The notes: a model not told the origin generated them from the sequence alone. A DNA stretch of 64,000 nt from Arthrobacter sp. MYb227 (GCF_002975435.1 NZ_PCPT01000016.1:1-64000); one strand, 5' to 3'; counted from the first letter of the stretch, positions 43,234-53,211 are shown. Program-made: numbers and translations.

Positions 43234-43851
43234 CTAACCCCTTTGTCTGCGGTAAATGGCCAGTGCACCAGCCAGTAGGATTCCGACAAGCGTACCGAAT
43301 ATCATGCCCACGATGGTGGAAGCCCAGATGGGAAATCCCGTAATTTGTGCGCTGAAGTGACCTAAAGTCATCATCCAGATGGCCCAAAGCACCGCTCCGG
43401 TGCCGGCCAATGGCGCAAAAACACTCCACGTAATACGTGAGATACCTGCCGCCGCCATTGAAGCGCTACGTCCCCCGGGCAGGAATCTCATGCCAAGTAA
43501 TGAGGCGTAGGTGCCACTGGTGCCTAACCTGAGCACCAAAACGCTCATGTTCTTGTGTAACCACCTGCCCCAGCCATAGCGGGTCAAAAATCTTCCACCG
43601 TGTTTGAAAAGTACATAAAGTATCGTGTCGCCCAGGAAACACGCACCAGCACAGATGGTCACAGCAACTACTGGATTGAGTAACCCGGCGGCAACCATGG
43701 GGCCGGTGCCCATGGCCAATATTTCACTTGGTAGTGGTGGAAGCAATGCATCTAAGGCAACAAGAACAAAAAGTAGGGGGTAGAACCATTGACTACCGGA
43801 CAAGAACGGCTCGAAGAAACTCTCGAGTGCGCCCTCTAATCCGGTGAACAT
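43234..43851 (-). CDS. DedA-family membrane protein
   Basis: A 205-aa protein of the DedA/SNARE-associated family, proposed lipid or proton carriers of the inner membrane. FLGDTILYVLFKHGGRFLTRYG and MRFLPGGRS(A) (about 123-131) match the conserved DedA blocks, including the Arg-containing motif needed for function in E. coli YqjA. Four or five hydrophobic segments are visible. It is first of a two-gene unit with the coiled-coil membrane protein and lies 18 bases from the upstream pseudouridine synthase. Confidence 0.92.
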   Translation of the reverse strand: MFTGLEGALESFFEPFLSGSQWFYPLLFVLVALDALLPPLPSEILAMGTGPMVAAGLLNPVVAVTICAGACFLGDTILYVLFKHGGRFLTRYGWGRWLHKNMSVLVLRLGTSGTYASLLGMRFLPGGRSASMAAAGISRITWSVFAPLAGTGAVLWAIWMMTLGHFSAQITGFPIWASTIVGMIFGTLVGILLAGALAIYRRQRG

Positions 43852-43869
43852 GGTGGTCAGTGCCTTCCG

Positions 43870-44949
43870 TTAACCCAGTAATCCGGGTGACTCTGAAAGT
43901 TCCTGTGCGGAAGTGTAGGTAACCGGCTGGTTACTGATCGGGTCGGTAAAGGAAATTGACCGGGCCAGTAGCTGGAGTGGACGGGTGTAATCGTCAGGTG
44001 CTAGGTCTAAGAGCGTTGGGTAGAACGGATCATTGAGAATTCCCAATCCCAGCGCGGCAAGATGCACACGTAACTGATGAGTCTTACCCGTATGCGGGCT
44101 GAGCCTGAATTTAGCAACCCGTAATCCGGGGAAATGACCTGCGGAACTGCCAACGTTGATAAGTTCAATCAGAGACTCCGCATTGGGTTCCCCTGCCTCC
44201 ACCAATGAACGTAGTTGACCCTTAATCTTGCTCATGCGGTTTCTGTACACCACAGGAAAACTTGCGAGCTGCGCTTCAAGCTCTGCAGCGGTGAGCAACG
44301 AATTACCAATCCCCGCGGCCCCGGGAATGAAGTTTCCACTGCGATCCTCGGCCCTGCCGCCAAGCCCTCCGACGCCCATGACCTCGCCCGGTGGACGGCC
44401 ATCGACTTCTACAAGTGCGCTGATGGCTTCGTAGGTCTTAGAGATTTCTCGGCGCTCAAACAGGGTTTGATAGGCACCACGAGTTTCCGGGTTTGTGGAA
44501 AACAGCAAAACACCAGCCGTCGCTCGGTCCAAACGGTGCATGGGAATCAAATCCGGATTATTCACTCGGTTGCGCAGCCTGACCAAGGCAGACTGCTGAA
44601 TAAAGCGACCTCCGGGAGTGGTGGGTAAAAAATGTGGCTTATCAATGACCAGCAGATGTTCGTCCTGATACAGGATTGATTCGGTGAAAGGGATGGGGGT
44701 CTCTGTAGGTAGATTCCGGTAGTACCAAACGAATTCGTGTTCACCCAAGGGCGTCGTGGGGTTCAGAGGAACCCCGCCGAGCCCAACAACTTCACCTGTT
44801 TCAAAGCGACGCACAATACCCTCGGCGTCCACATGCCCAAAGCGGTGCAACATATATTCACAGACGCTTTCCCATCCCCCGCTCGAAGGAATCCTCAGAC
44901 GCGTTGCATTCACACCGTTACGCACGGGCAGCGGGGAAATCATGGCCAT
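43870..44949 (-). CDS. RluA-family pseudouridine synthase
   Basis: A 359-aa RNA pseudouridine synthase. HRLDRATAGVLLFS holds the catalytic Asp of the RluA family, and PHTGKTHQLRVHLA is the C-terminal motif. The target RNA is not evident; most members modify 23S rRNA or tRNA. An insert around 200-240 (GEVMGVGGLGGRAEDRSG) is common in actinobacterial members. ATG 44949 (MAMISPLPVRNGVN) is chosen because homologues begin near SPLPVRNGVNATR. A longer frame to 45111 would overlap the nei gene by 92 bases. Confidence 0.9.
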   Translation of the reverse strand: MAMISPLPVRNGVNATRLRIPSSGGWESVCEYMLHRFGHVDAEGIVRRFETGEVVGLGGVPLNPTTPLGEHEFVWYYRNLPTETPIPFTESILYQDEHLLVIDKPHFLPTTPGGRFIQQSALVRLRNRVNNPDLIPMHRLDRATAGVLLFSTNPETRGAYQTLFERREISKTYEAISALVEVDGRPPGEVMGVGGLGGRAEDRSGNFIPGAAGIGNSLLTAAELEAQLASFPVVYRNRMSKIKGQLRSLVEAGEPNAESLIELINVGSSAGHFPGLRVAKFRLSPHTGKTHQLRVHLAALGLGILNDPFYPTLLDLAPDDYTRPLQLLARSISFTDPISNQPVTYTSAQELSESPGLLG

Positions 44950-45019
44950 GGAACCAAGTCTTTCATGCTTACCCGCACCGATCGCAGTTTGCAGATGCGC
45001 TCCAGATCCCTGGTGCGGG

Positions 45020-45853
45020 TTAGTGCGTTGCTTCGCTAGCCGGAACATCGGCGCTTTGGCAGCTGGGGCAGAAATATACGTCTCGTTCGGCGCTGCGTGG
45101 TGACTCGGCAAGTGATTCCTTGCTCAAGGGTCCACCGCAACGCATGCATGGTTGGCCGGCACGCCCATAGACCCAGTAGCGATCAACACCATCGGTGCCC
45201 GTGGTGACTCGACGGGCCCTATCCTTGTTGGCTTGTAAGAGCCGGTGAGCAATATCTACCAGGTGCGCTAGGTCCTCGACGTCTCCTACCGCTGTCAGGG
45301 GGTGTACGCGCGTCACAAAGAGCACCTCGGAGCGGTAAATATTGCCAAGCCCACTGATGAGGCGCTGGTCAAGCAACGCAAGACCAATGGGACGATCGGG
45401 ATTCAACCGGAGCCGGCGTACCGCCTCTGCCGGATCCCACGAATGACCCAAGGGATCTGGCCCCAAGTGGCCAATGACCTCAACCTCATCTGCTGTGCGC
45501 AAGACCTGAAGGAAGCCCAGTTCGAATCCCACAGCGGTGAACGCGGGGTTGCCTAATACGGCTCGAGCCTTGAATGCCGGTGTGCGCCAGCGTTCCCCTG
45601 TTGCATAAACGTCCCAGTGCCCGTCCATGAGCAGGTGCGAGTGAATGCTCAACGGAGGTGCGGCGACCTTTGCTGGGGGATTGACACGGATCAATAGGTG
45701 TTTACCGCGGGACACTACCGATTCAACTAACCAGTCCACGATGGACAAGGTTGAATGTTCCGGAACCCGGAAATCACTAACACTCAATCGTTTGCCGACC
45801 AACGCGGCTTCCAATCGACGAGCCGTGCGGAAAACTGTATCCCCTTCGGGCAT
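45020..45853 (-). CDS. nei: Nei/Fpg-family DNA glycosylase (endonuclease VIII-like)
   Basis: A 277-aa bifunctional glycosylase/AP lyase. Mature P2 and E3 (MPEGDTV) are the catalytic residues, GKHLLI the conserved Lys loop, and ISGLGNIYRSEVLF the H2TH motif. The C-terminal zinc finger is visible (C-x2-C in CMRCGG and C-x2-C in CPSC). It removes oxidised bases; MPEGDT and the finger type fit Nei rather than MutM. ATG 45853 is fixed by the need for Pro at position 2. It sits downstream of lhr, with rluA-like and dedA genes following on the same strand. Confidence 0.93.
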   Translation of the reverse strand: MPEGDTVFRTARRLEAALVGKRLSVSDFRVPEHSTLSIVDWLVESVVSRGKHLLIRVNPPAKVAAPPLSIHSHLLMDGHWDVYATGERWRTPAFKARAVLGNPAFTAVGFELGFLQVLRTADEVEVIGHLGPDPLGHSWDPAEAVRRLRLNPDRPIGLALLDQRLISGLGNIYRSEVLFVTRVHPLTAVGDVEDLAHLVDIAHRLLQANKDRARRVTTGTDGVDRYWVYGRAGQPCMRCGGPLSKESLAESPRSAERDVYFCPSCQSADVPASEATH

Positions 45854-45961
45854 TGTTCTTACCACCTATCGCCTAGTAGGGCACTCAATCCCCATTGTGA
45901 GAGTGACCCTAGTCACTAGACTAGCCGTAGTTGTGGCGTCGTGGGCTGGAAAATTTCTTGC

Positions 45962-48900
45962 TTAGCTTCTAAAGCGGAGCCCACTAGGGGTTGAATAGAA
46001 ACCGGCGCCACGTAACGCATTTCCAAGTTCCGTATCGAGGACCGAAGCACCATTGAGCTTATTAATCATGAGTTTTTGAATTCCAGAGCGCCGCAACACG
46101 GCCACCAGCTCGATTGCCACCGCATTCAATAATGCTGGGGAAGGGGCTGTGCCCAGAAAATCAAGGACAGTCTTTCCGCCGCGTTCAACATACAAAGCCA
46201 GCCGTCCCTCAACTAAAACCACGATTGCTCCGGCCTTGCGTCCGGGACGGTGCCCACCGTCGGCCGCCGGCCAGGCCAATGCGGCACCGTAGGGATTAGC
46301 CGGATCCGTTGCCGCGAGCGCTAGGGCCTGAATAGGGAGTGAGCTTATAATGATTTTTGGATTTTCTGTGTCCATATTAGGGTCAAGGTCGCGGACAAAA
46401 CTACGCAATCTGTCGATGGTCGTGGAGGTCGAAAATTGTGCAGCGCCCAAACGTTCAATGAAATAGCCGCGGCGCGTATGACCGGCTTCCTCAAGTTTGC
46501 TCAGCACCCTGTAGAGCTGTCCAAAGCCACCGGGCACGGACTCGGCAACCACAGATCCACGCGTGATAACCCCATAGCGTTCAAGAAGAAATTCGGCCGC
46601 TGCGTGTGCTCGAATCGTTGGGTCCTGGGCGATTTGAGGCAGCATGGACCAACGCCCGCTTCCAGACTCGGGTATCCCGGCACCACCAATAAGTCGTGAC
46701 CTGGCTACTAGATCTTTTCCTCGCAAGGAGAGCACACCGCCACCGGTTTCTTCGACTGGTGCGGGCTCGCCAAAGCCGGGGCGTCCCTGCCGCAGTGCCG
46801 CCATCCGGCCCAGTCGTGCCGTGCGTGCTCGGGGTGCCAAGGCCGGCGCACGATGCGCAGATTTTCCCCCCGAAAGCAGCCCGCGAAGCGGTGCCAGAGT
46901 ATCCGGAGCAACCGCCCCCGCCCAGAATAACTCCCACAGGGCTTCAAGAACTTCTTCGGTACGCGGTTCATGATGTGCTGGTTCACGTGACGCTGCAATA
47001 TTCGTCTCCGGGATCTGGCTTACCAACCTAGCCAGTTGCGGTGCAAAGTAGGCACCGCCTGCTTCCAAGACCACCACGAGGCGTCGGGCCAACGGTCCTA
47101 CGGATTCCAGATTTGGCAGTGGAAGACTCAGCTGAGCATTTTCTAACGTGTGTAGCGCTACCCAACCATCGGTTCCGGCCAGCGCGCCGGCACCGGAAAC
47201 TAGTACTTCACCGGCGCTCATCAGCTCATCAAGTAGGCCGGGGGAATAATTGCGTACCCGTGCCGGAAGAATGAATGGTTCAAGGGCCGAGGCCGGAAAC
47301 GGGACTCCAGCCAATTGTTCGATGACCGCTAAGACGCCATCGACCCCGTTCAAACCCTGACCAATTCCCTGCCATGCGGGAAGGAACCGCCCAAAGGTTG
47401 CTTGGTCCACGGGCTCCACTTCTGCCCGCAAGGCAGCCAAAGAACGCGAACGGATCATCCGCAGGACGCCGGAATCACAATATTCCAGTTCACTACCGCT
47501 AGGCTGCCCGAGAACGGGAATGGATGGTGCGGTGGTAGCTAGCAGCTCGGCGGGGCGAAAGGCGCCGGTGACCACACGGTTATCGGCTACCAGTCGTTCC
47601 AATGCACCGCGGGCCACAACAACACCAAGGCCAAGTGCAGTGGCAACGTCCCAGGCTGTGAAAGGTCCATGAGTACGGGCAAAGCGGGAGACTAGATCGC
47701 CCACAGGATCCGCAACGGGGTCAATGAATGCCAGAGGTACCCCGTGGGGTAGCGGAACTCCGAGCCCATCACGCAGCCGTGGGGCGTCCTCGATTGCTGC
47801 AAAGAGGGTGTTTCCGCCAAGCCGGACTTCTAGGGCTCGGTTGGCGCGCACTAGTGCTTCAACGTATGTTCTGGCTACGGCAAGATGGGCAGGGTCTGGC
47901 ACTCCGGGGGATTCGGAAGTTTCTGCGGATTCCGTGCTGCTTTCATTGCGTAAGCGTGCTGCAAGCGCGGAAATATCTAACGGGCCAAGCATCCGCAAAA
48001 GATCGGCGGCACCTTCCAACCCTGATAATTGGCGGCCTGGTGCTAAACGCTGAAGCTCGGCCTGGGTGCGTGTAATGACCTGTGGGTCCAGCAGTTCACG
48101 TAACTCGGTACGCCCCAGCAGTTCGTTGAGCAGCGCAGGATCAAGACTTAGGGCAGCGGCCCGACGCTCGGCAAGCGGAGAATCTCCCTCATAGAGGAAT
48201 TGGGCAACATACCCAAAAAGTAGCGACTGGGCGAACGGCGAAGGCAGCCGGGTTTGGACCTCTCGCACCGAAATGCCACGCGAACCCATGAGCCCTAAGA
48301 GGTTTTTCAATGACGGTAGGTCATAGACATCGTTGAGGCATTCGCGCACCGTCTCCAAAATGATTGGAAAATCCGGGTATTTTCTTGCAACATCCAAGAG
48401 CTGGGCGCTGCGTTGGCGCTGCTGCCAGAGCGGGGTGCGTTTGGCCGGGTTAGTGCGTGGCAAAAGTAGCGCTCGAGCAGCACATTCGCGGAAACGCGAG
48501 GCAAAGAGCGCAGAATTGCCCACCTGCGCAGTCACCAAATCTTCGATCTCTTCCGGTTCAAAGGCAAAAAGCTCTGCTCCCGGTGGTTCATCGTCCATGG
48601 CCGGAACCCGCAGCACGATCCCGTCATCGGCTGCCATTGCCGATCCATCGAGTCCATAGCGTTCGTGCAGACGGGCCCCCACGGCAAGCGCCCAAGGTGC
48701 GTGAACGGGCAAGCCAAAGGGGGAGTGCAAGATGACTCGCCAATCACCAAGTTCGTCAACAAAACGTTCAACCACCATGGTCTTATCGCTTGGCACCACC
48801 GAGGTTGCTTCGGCCTGCGCCGCAAGGTAATTCAGCAGATTCCCGGACGCGAACGTATCTAAGCCAATGCCGGCTAATTCTTTGCGAGCATTTTCCTCGG

Positions 48901-51007
48901 ACATTGAGACCAAGGATGCAGTGAATTTGCCCAACGCGGCACCTAGTTCCACGGGACGTCCCTGGGTATCGCCCTTCCAGAAGGGGAGTTTTCCAGGTTG
49001 ACCAAATGCTGGGGAGACCAATACCCGGTCATGGGTGATGTCTTCGATTTTCCAGCTGGTGGCACCCAGGGCAAAGACATCCCCCACCCGGGATTCATAG
49101 ACCATTTCCTCATCGAGTTCACCCACTCGACGTCCGCCTTTGGCCCCGGATTCATTTTCGGAGCCTGCAAGGTAAACACCAAAAAGGCCACGGTCCGGAA
49201 TGGTTCCGCCACTGATGACCGCTAGGCGTTGGGCACCGGGACGCCCGGTGAGTATTCCAGCATCTCGATCCCAAATAATGCGTGGGCGTAATTGGGCGAA
49301 CTCATCCGATGGGTACTTACCGGCAAGCATTTCGAGTGTTGCGGTGAATGCGGCGCGTGGCAGTGAGACGTATGGCGCTGCCCGGCGAACCGTATCAAAC
49401 CAAGCCTCAACGTTTAGGTCTTCGAGCGCACAGGCGGCAAGAGTCTGCTGCGCTAATACATCCAGCGGGTTTGCCGGAATATGTAGTGCCTCGATCTTTC
49501 CCTCACGCATGCGTGAAACGGTCAGTGCAGTGGCTAAGAGATCGGCTCGATGTTTGGGGAAGAACGCGCCAATTGAGGTTTCACCGACCTGGTGTCCGGC
49601 ACGTCCCACACGCTGTAGCCCGGAGGCCACCGAGGGAGGGGACTCGACCTGGATGACTAGGTCAACGAGCCCCATGTCGATTCCGAGTTCCAGTGAGCTT
49701 GTGGCTACCACTGCACGTAGGACACCGGTTTTTAGATCATCTTCGATCTGTGCTCGGGTTTCCTTGGATACCGAGCCATGGTGTGCCCGGGCCAGGGGAG
49801 TGATTGAACCGTTTTCATCCGGACCGGCACCCGAGACCATGCCGGCTTGGGCCATCATCGCCGCTGGCATACCGGTGCCCGGCTGGATTCCCTGGGCTGC
49901 TCGAGTGGCTGCGGCGAGTGTTCCTCCGGTCATCTCTGCGCTGGTGGCACCAAGCCCGGTGGGTGCCAATAAGGTTGGTGTTGCGTTGCCGGTGAGCCGG
50001 GTTTCGTGAATTTCGTTCAGCCGTCCGGTCAAACGCTCGGCAAGCCTGCGGGAGTTGGCGAACACAATTGTTGAACGGTTGTCCTCAATGAGGTTAACTA
50101 TTTGTTCCTCAACATGCGGCCAAATACTTGCCTGTGGCGCCAATCCAGATCCGGGTCCTAGATCGTGGGCGGCAGCGGCCGCGGGAAGATCTGTCATGTC
50201 TTCCACAGGGACCCGCACACTTAGATCCCAGGTCTTGGTGATAGGCGGGGCAATGATGCGCACCGGGGCGCTACCACCTAGAAAGCGTGCGACTTCTTCA
50301 CGTGGTTCAACGGTTGCAGAAAGACCAATGCGCTGGGCTGGTGTTCTCAGCAACGCATCAAGCCGTTCGAGTGATAAGGCAAGGTGGGCGCCGCGTTTGG
50401 TGCCCGCCACCGCATGGACCTCATCAAGGATCACCGTGTGTACCCCGGCCAAGGACTCGCGCGCCCGGGAGGTCAACATCAGGTACAACGACTCGGGTGT
50501 GGTGATGAGAATATCTGGTGGATTAGTGACAAGCTTGCGACGCTCATTGGCCGGTGTATCACCGGAGCGTACACCCACGGATACTTGTGGGACTGCCAGA
50601 CCCAGATGGGCGGCGGTGGCCTTGATTCCTACAAGTGGTGCGCGCAAATTTCGTTCAACGTCAACGCCAAGTGCCTTCAACGGAGAAATGTAAAGCACCT
50701 TGGTGCCGCCGGAATGCACGTTGGAGCCGTTCTTAGATGGCGCTGGTGAACCACTTTCAAGACCCGGTAATGCCGGAGCCATGATTTCGGTAGCGGTACG
50801 TGCAAAGGAATCCAGGGCCCATAGAAACGCTGAAAGTGTTTTACCCGAGCCGGTCGGCGCAATCACCAGTGCGTGAGATCCGGTGGATATTGCATCCCAA
50901 GCACCGATTTGTGCGGGAGTCGGCTCGGCAAAGGCACCTTGGAACCATGCCCGTGTGGCGTGGGTGAATCGTTCAAGGACGCTATCGGTCTGAGGTTGCT
51001 TAGCCAT
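45962..51007 (-). CDS. lhr: Lhr-type ATP-dependent DNA helicase
   Basis: A 1681-aa superfamily-2 helicase, slightly longer than E. coli or mycobacterial Lhr (about 1510-1540). APTGSGKT (50-57), TTPES (169-173), DEVH (195-198) and QRVGRAGHQ near 460 are the helicase motifs; the winged-helix and Lhr-core domains occupy about 540-900. The long C-terminal part (about 900-1681) is the domain that forms the oligomer in mycobacterial Lhr. It unwinds DNA and RNA:DNA hybrids in damage responses. ATG 51007 (MAKQPQTD) is preferred over an upstream TTG. No truncation is seen. Confidence 0.96.
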   Translation of the reverse strand: MAKQPQTDSVLERFTHATRAWFQGAFAEPTPAQIGAWDAISTGSHALVIAPTGSGKTLSAFLWALDSFARTATEIMAPALPGLESGSPAPSKNGSNVHSGGTKVLYISPLKALGVDVERNLRAPLVGIKATAAHLGLAVPQVSVGVRSGDTPANERRKLVTNPPDILITTPESLYLMLTSRARESLAGVHTVILDEVHAVAGTKRGAHLALSLERLDALLRTPAQRIGLSATVEPREEVARFLGGSAPVRIIAPPITKTWDLSVRVPVEDMTDLPAAAAAHDLGPGSGLAPQASIWPHVEEQIVNLIEDNRSTIVFANSRRLAERLTGRLNEIHETRLTGNATPTLLAPTGLGATSAEMTGGTLAAATRAAQGIQPGTGMPAAMMAQAGMVSGAGPDENGSITPLARAHHGSVSKETRAQIEDDLKTGVLRAVVATSSLELGIDMGLVDLVIQVESPPSVASGLQRVGRAGHQVGETSIGAFFPKHRADLLATALTVSRMREGKIEALHIPANPLDVLAQQTLAACALEDLNVEAWFDTVRRAAPYVSLPRAAFTATLEMLAGKYPSDEFAQLRPRIIWDRDAGILTGRPGAQRLAVISGGTIPDRGLFGVYLAGSENESGAKGGRRVGELDEEMVYESRVGDVFALGATSWKIEDITHDRVLVSPAFGQPGKLPFWKGDTQGRPVELGAALGKFTASLVSMSEENARKELAGIGLDTFASGNLLNYLAAQAEATSVVPSDKTMVVERFVDELGDWRVILHSPFGLPVHAPWALAVGARLHERYGLDGSAMAADDGIVLRVPAMDDEPPGAELFAFEPEEIEDLVTAQVGNSALFASRFRECAARALLLPRTNPAKRTPLWQQRQRSAQLLDVARKYPDFPIILETVRECLNDVYDLPSLKNLLGLMGSRGISVREVQTRLPSPFAQSLLFGYVAQFLYEGDSPLAERRAAALSLDPALLNELLGRTELRELLDPQVITRTQAELQRLAPGRQLSGLEGAADLLRMLGPLDISALAARLRNESSTESAETSESPGVPDPAHLAVARTYVEALVRANRALEVRLGGNTLFAAIEDAPRLRDGLGVPLPHGVPLAFIDPVADPVGDLVSRFARTHGPFTAWDVATALGLGVVVARGALERLVADNRVVTGAFRPAELLATTAPSIPVLGQPSGSELEYCDSGVLRMIRSRSLAALRAEVEPVDQATFGRFLPAWQGIGQGLNGVDGVLAVIEQLAGVPFPASALEPFILPARVRNYSPGLLDELMSAGEVLVSGAGALAGTDGWVALHTLENAQLSLPLPNLESVGPLARRLVVVLEAGGAYFAPQLARLVSQIPETNIAASREPAHHEPRTEEVLEALWELFWAGAVAPDTLAPLRGLLSGGKSAHRAPALAPRARTARLGRMAALRQGRPGFGEPAPVEETGGGVLSLRGKDLVARSRLIGGAGIPESGSGRWSMLPQIAQDPTIRAHAAAEFLLERYGVITRGSVVAESVPGGFGQLYRVLSKLEEAGHTRRGYFIERLGAAQFSTSTTIDRLRSFVRDLDPNMDTENPKIIISSLPIQALALAATDPANPYGAALAWPAADGGHRPGRKAGAIVVLVEGRLALYVERGGKTVLDFLGTAPSPALLNAVAIELVAVLRRSGIQKLMINKLNGASVLDTELGNALRGAGFYSTPSGLRFRS

Positions 51008-51067
51008 TGATCCCAAGCCTAAACGCCGGACAAGACAAATTGCTGAGTTAGTGGCATGCCTTGCATG

Positions 51068-51526
51068 CTAAACGTGATGGTATTTTCCCCCACCAGCAAT
51101 TTCTTGGGCACGGTAAAGCTGTTCGGTCAGGATCAACCGAACCAGTTGGTGGGGGAAAACTAGCTTGGAGAGGCTCCACACGAAATCTGCGCGGTCATGC
51201 ACCGATGGATCAACACCGTACGCCCCACCAATCACCACGGTGATATTTCGGGAAGTATCCAGTGGACGTTGTAAGGTCTTAGCCAGCGCGGGAGAATCAA
51301 TATTCTTTCCACGTTCATCAAGCAGGATCAAAAAATCCTTGGCATCAACCTTGGCCAGAATCCGTTCGGATTCCTCAGTCCGGGCGGCATCGCCTTCACG
51401 TGAGGAGTGCGGTAAAAGGTGCCATTTCACATCAAAGGGTTTCTTCATACGCTTTTCGTAGCGATCGATTCCCTCGCTCACCCATGATTCGTGTTTTTTG
51501 CCAATAGCCAGCACCCGGATACTCAT
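51068..51526 (-). CDS. rlmH: 23S rRNA (pseudouridine-1915 N3)-methyltransferase RlmH
   Basis: A 152-aa SPOUT methyltransferase that methylates pseudouridine 1915 in 23S rRNA helix 69. LLDERGKNIDSP (about 69-80), GGAYGVDPSV (about 101-110) and LSLSKL-type SLSKLVFPHQL with EQLYRA make up the SAM knot, and KYHHV ends the protein as in RlmH. ATG 51526 (MSIRVLAIGK) is the start matching E. coli. It lies 61 bases upstream of lhr on the same strand and overlaps no gene. Confidence 0.95.
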   Translation of the reverse strand: MSIRVLAIGKKHESWVSEGIDRYEKRMKKPFDVKWHLLPHSSREGDAARTEESERILAKVDAKDFLILLDERGKNIDSPALAKTLQRPLDTSRNITVVIGGAYGVDPSVHDRADFVWSLSKLVFPHQLVRLILTEQLYRAQEIAGGGKYHHV

Positions 51527-51620
51527 ACATCTATCTTCTCGCACTCAACTGATTTTCCGTTCCAGCATTTCCTGAGCGTTCTCAAGGCTTGTTCCAGCGC
51601 GGGAAGCTACGCTGAGATGC

Positions 51621-52319
51621 ATGAATGCATCTAGACGCCGCGGAAACCTCACTCCGGGTTCCACCATCACATTTGTTTTGGCTGCGGTGCTAGGCGTTTT
51701 TGCGCTCGCCCGACGCATGTGGATTTCGGTGCGGATGGATTCGGGTCTTGCCTCATGGGATGCGCCAACGCTCGACTGGATGGTGGCACACCGTAGCCCT
51801 GCAGCTACCAATATTGCATGGTTATTTTCTACCTTGGGGGACACCCTGTGGATGAGCATTATTGCCCTCATTGCTATTGCACTTCTTAGTTGGAAAACCA
51901 GAAGTTATTGGCCGGGTTTGTTGATCGCGCTGACTGCCGCCGGGTCCGTCACGCTAACGGTGGTGCTAAAAAACGCCACTCATCGAGCCAGACCGGCGAT
52001 CAAACAGGCAGTTGCCCCGGAGCCTACCTCTTATGCGTTCCCCAGCGGCCACACGCTAAATTCCGCGGCAATCTTCGGCGTCATTGGGTACCTTCTCTTT
52101 ATTCTCCTGCGCCACCAGGCTTCGCGGATCATCAGCATCTGCGTGCTGGGAGCCTTTGTTCTCGGGGTGGGATGGAGCCGCGTCTATTTGGGGCATCACT
52201 GGCTCACCGATGTTTTGGCAGGGCTACTCATCGGTTGTGCCTGGGCCGCAATCATGATGATATTGCATCACTTTGTGGTGTTGAAGAATCGACGTTTTGC
52301 CCGCTGGGTTCGTATCTAG
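51621..52319 (+). CDS. PAP2-family membrane phosphatase
   Basis: A 232-aa integral membrane phosphatase. The three acid-phosphatase motifs are present: KNATHRARP (about 115-123), YAFPSGHT and SRVYLGHHWLTDV, with the catalytic His residues in the last two. Five or six hydrophobic segments surround them, so the active site faces outside. Substrates are usually undecaprenyl pyrophosphate or phosphatidate. It is divergent from rlmH with a 94-base gap and has no strong SD. Confidence 0.9.
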   Translation: MNASRRRGNLTPGSTITFVLAAVLGVFALARRMWISVRMDSGLASWDAPTLDWMVAHRSPAATNIAWLFSTLGDTLWMSIIALIAIALLSWKTRSYWPGLLIALTAAGSVTLTVVLKNATHRARPAIKQAVAPEPTSYAFPSGHTLNSAAIFGVIGYLLFILLRHQASRIISICVLGAFVLGVGWSRVYLGHHWLTDVLAGLLIGCAWAAIMMILHHFVVLKNRRFARWVRI

Positions 52320-52388
52320 CGGATCCCGGTACCACAGCACTGAAAACCTTTCCCGGATGCCAACCGCAGGCGTAATCTCAAGGCATGA

Positions 52389-52648
52389 TAATCATTGTTC
52401 CTAGAAACGAGGACTGATGAGATCAAGCGCGTTGCCTCCGCTGAAGAAAACCAGCCACGAGTATCCGAAGCTAAACAGGATCACCAGGACTGATCAGTAT
52501 ACCGAGGCCAACCGAGGCGATAACGGGTCATGCTGATCTTCTCGAGAACATTGCAGCATTTGCAGCCGAGCTGATGTCCAAAGAGCAGACTCATAAAACA
52601 CATGTGAAAACCGAAGCCGTGCCGAATACGAAACGGATGAAAAAATGA
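52389..52648 (+). pseudogene. Decayed coding remnant in front of the RibD/DHFR-like gene
   Basis: Two overlapping protein-like frames lie here. One (ending TGA 52491-52493) reads DEIKRVASAEENQPRVSEAK. The other (open from 52475) reads TGHADLLENIAAFAAELMSK, ending KTEAVPNTKRMKK at TGA 52646-52648. The latter has no start codon, and its stop overlaps the next ATG (ATGA). This is what a frameshifted gene translationally coupled to the RibD-like gene would leave. Family unknown; chance coding-like sequence is possible. Confidence 0.45.
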
Positions 52649-53211
52649 GCAAGCTGATTTATGCGATGAGTATTTCGCTTGATGGTTATTTTGTTGATGA
52701 GTCGGGAAAATTCGATTGGAGCATGCCAGACGAAGAGGTCCATAGCTTTATCAATGATCTGGAACGTGGCGTTGAGCTTCAACTGTTGGGGCATCGATTC
52801 TACGACGTTCTGAAGGTGTGGGAAAAGCTCTTCGAGGATCAAAGCCTGCCATCGTATATCCATGACTACGCGAGTATCTGGAATGCGGCTCGCAAGATCG
52901 TCTACTCCAAGATATTGCGCACGCCCGAAACCGAACGAACAGAGATCCGCAGTTCCTTTGATGTGCAGGAGATCCTTCGGTTGAAGGAATCAACAAGGAC
53001 TCACATTTCAATCGGTGGTGCCGAGCTTGCAGCTCAGGCACTCACCGCGGGCCTTGTTGATGAGGTTCATTTCTTTGTCTCACCAGTAATTGTTGGTGGG
53101 GGAAGGCGAGCATTGCCCGAGGGACTAAAGCTGGATCTTGAACTGATGGCGCAACGAACATTTACTAGCGGAAGCACATATCTGGGGTACCGGGTGAAGA
53201 ACGCTCTCTAG
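52645..53211 (+). CDS. RibD C-terminal/dihydrofolate-reductase-fold family protein
   Basis: A 188-aa protein of the RibD_C/DHFR-like family. MSISLDGYFVDESGKFDW (about 8-25) is the NADPH-proximal start of the family, SIGGAELAAQALTAGLVDE (about 120-138) the nucleotide-binding loop, and GGGRRALPEGLKLDLEL the conserved end. Members reduce diverse substrates, and many stand alone with unknown roles. ATG 52645 overlaps the stop of the upstream remnant. Base composition is slightly lower in GC and codon use less biased than its neighbours, which may indicate transfer. Confidence 0.88.
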   Translation: MSKLIYAMSISLDGYFVDESGKFDWSMPDEEVHSFINDLERGVELQLLGHRFYDVLKVWEKLFEDQSLPSYIHDYASIWNAARKIVYSKILRTPETERTEIRSSFDVQEILRLKESTRTHISIGGAELAAQALTAGLVDEVHFFVSPVIVGGGRRALPEGLKLDLELMAQRTFTSGSTYLGYRVKNAL

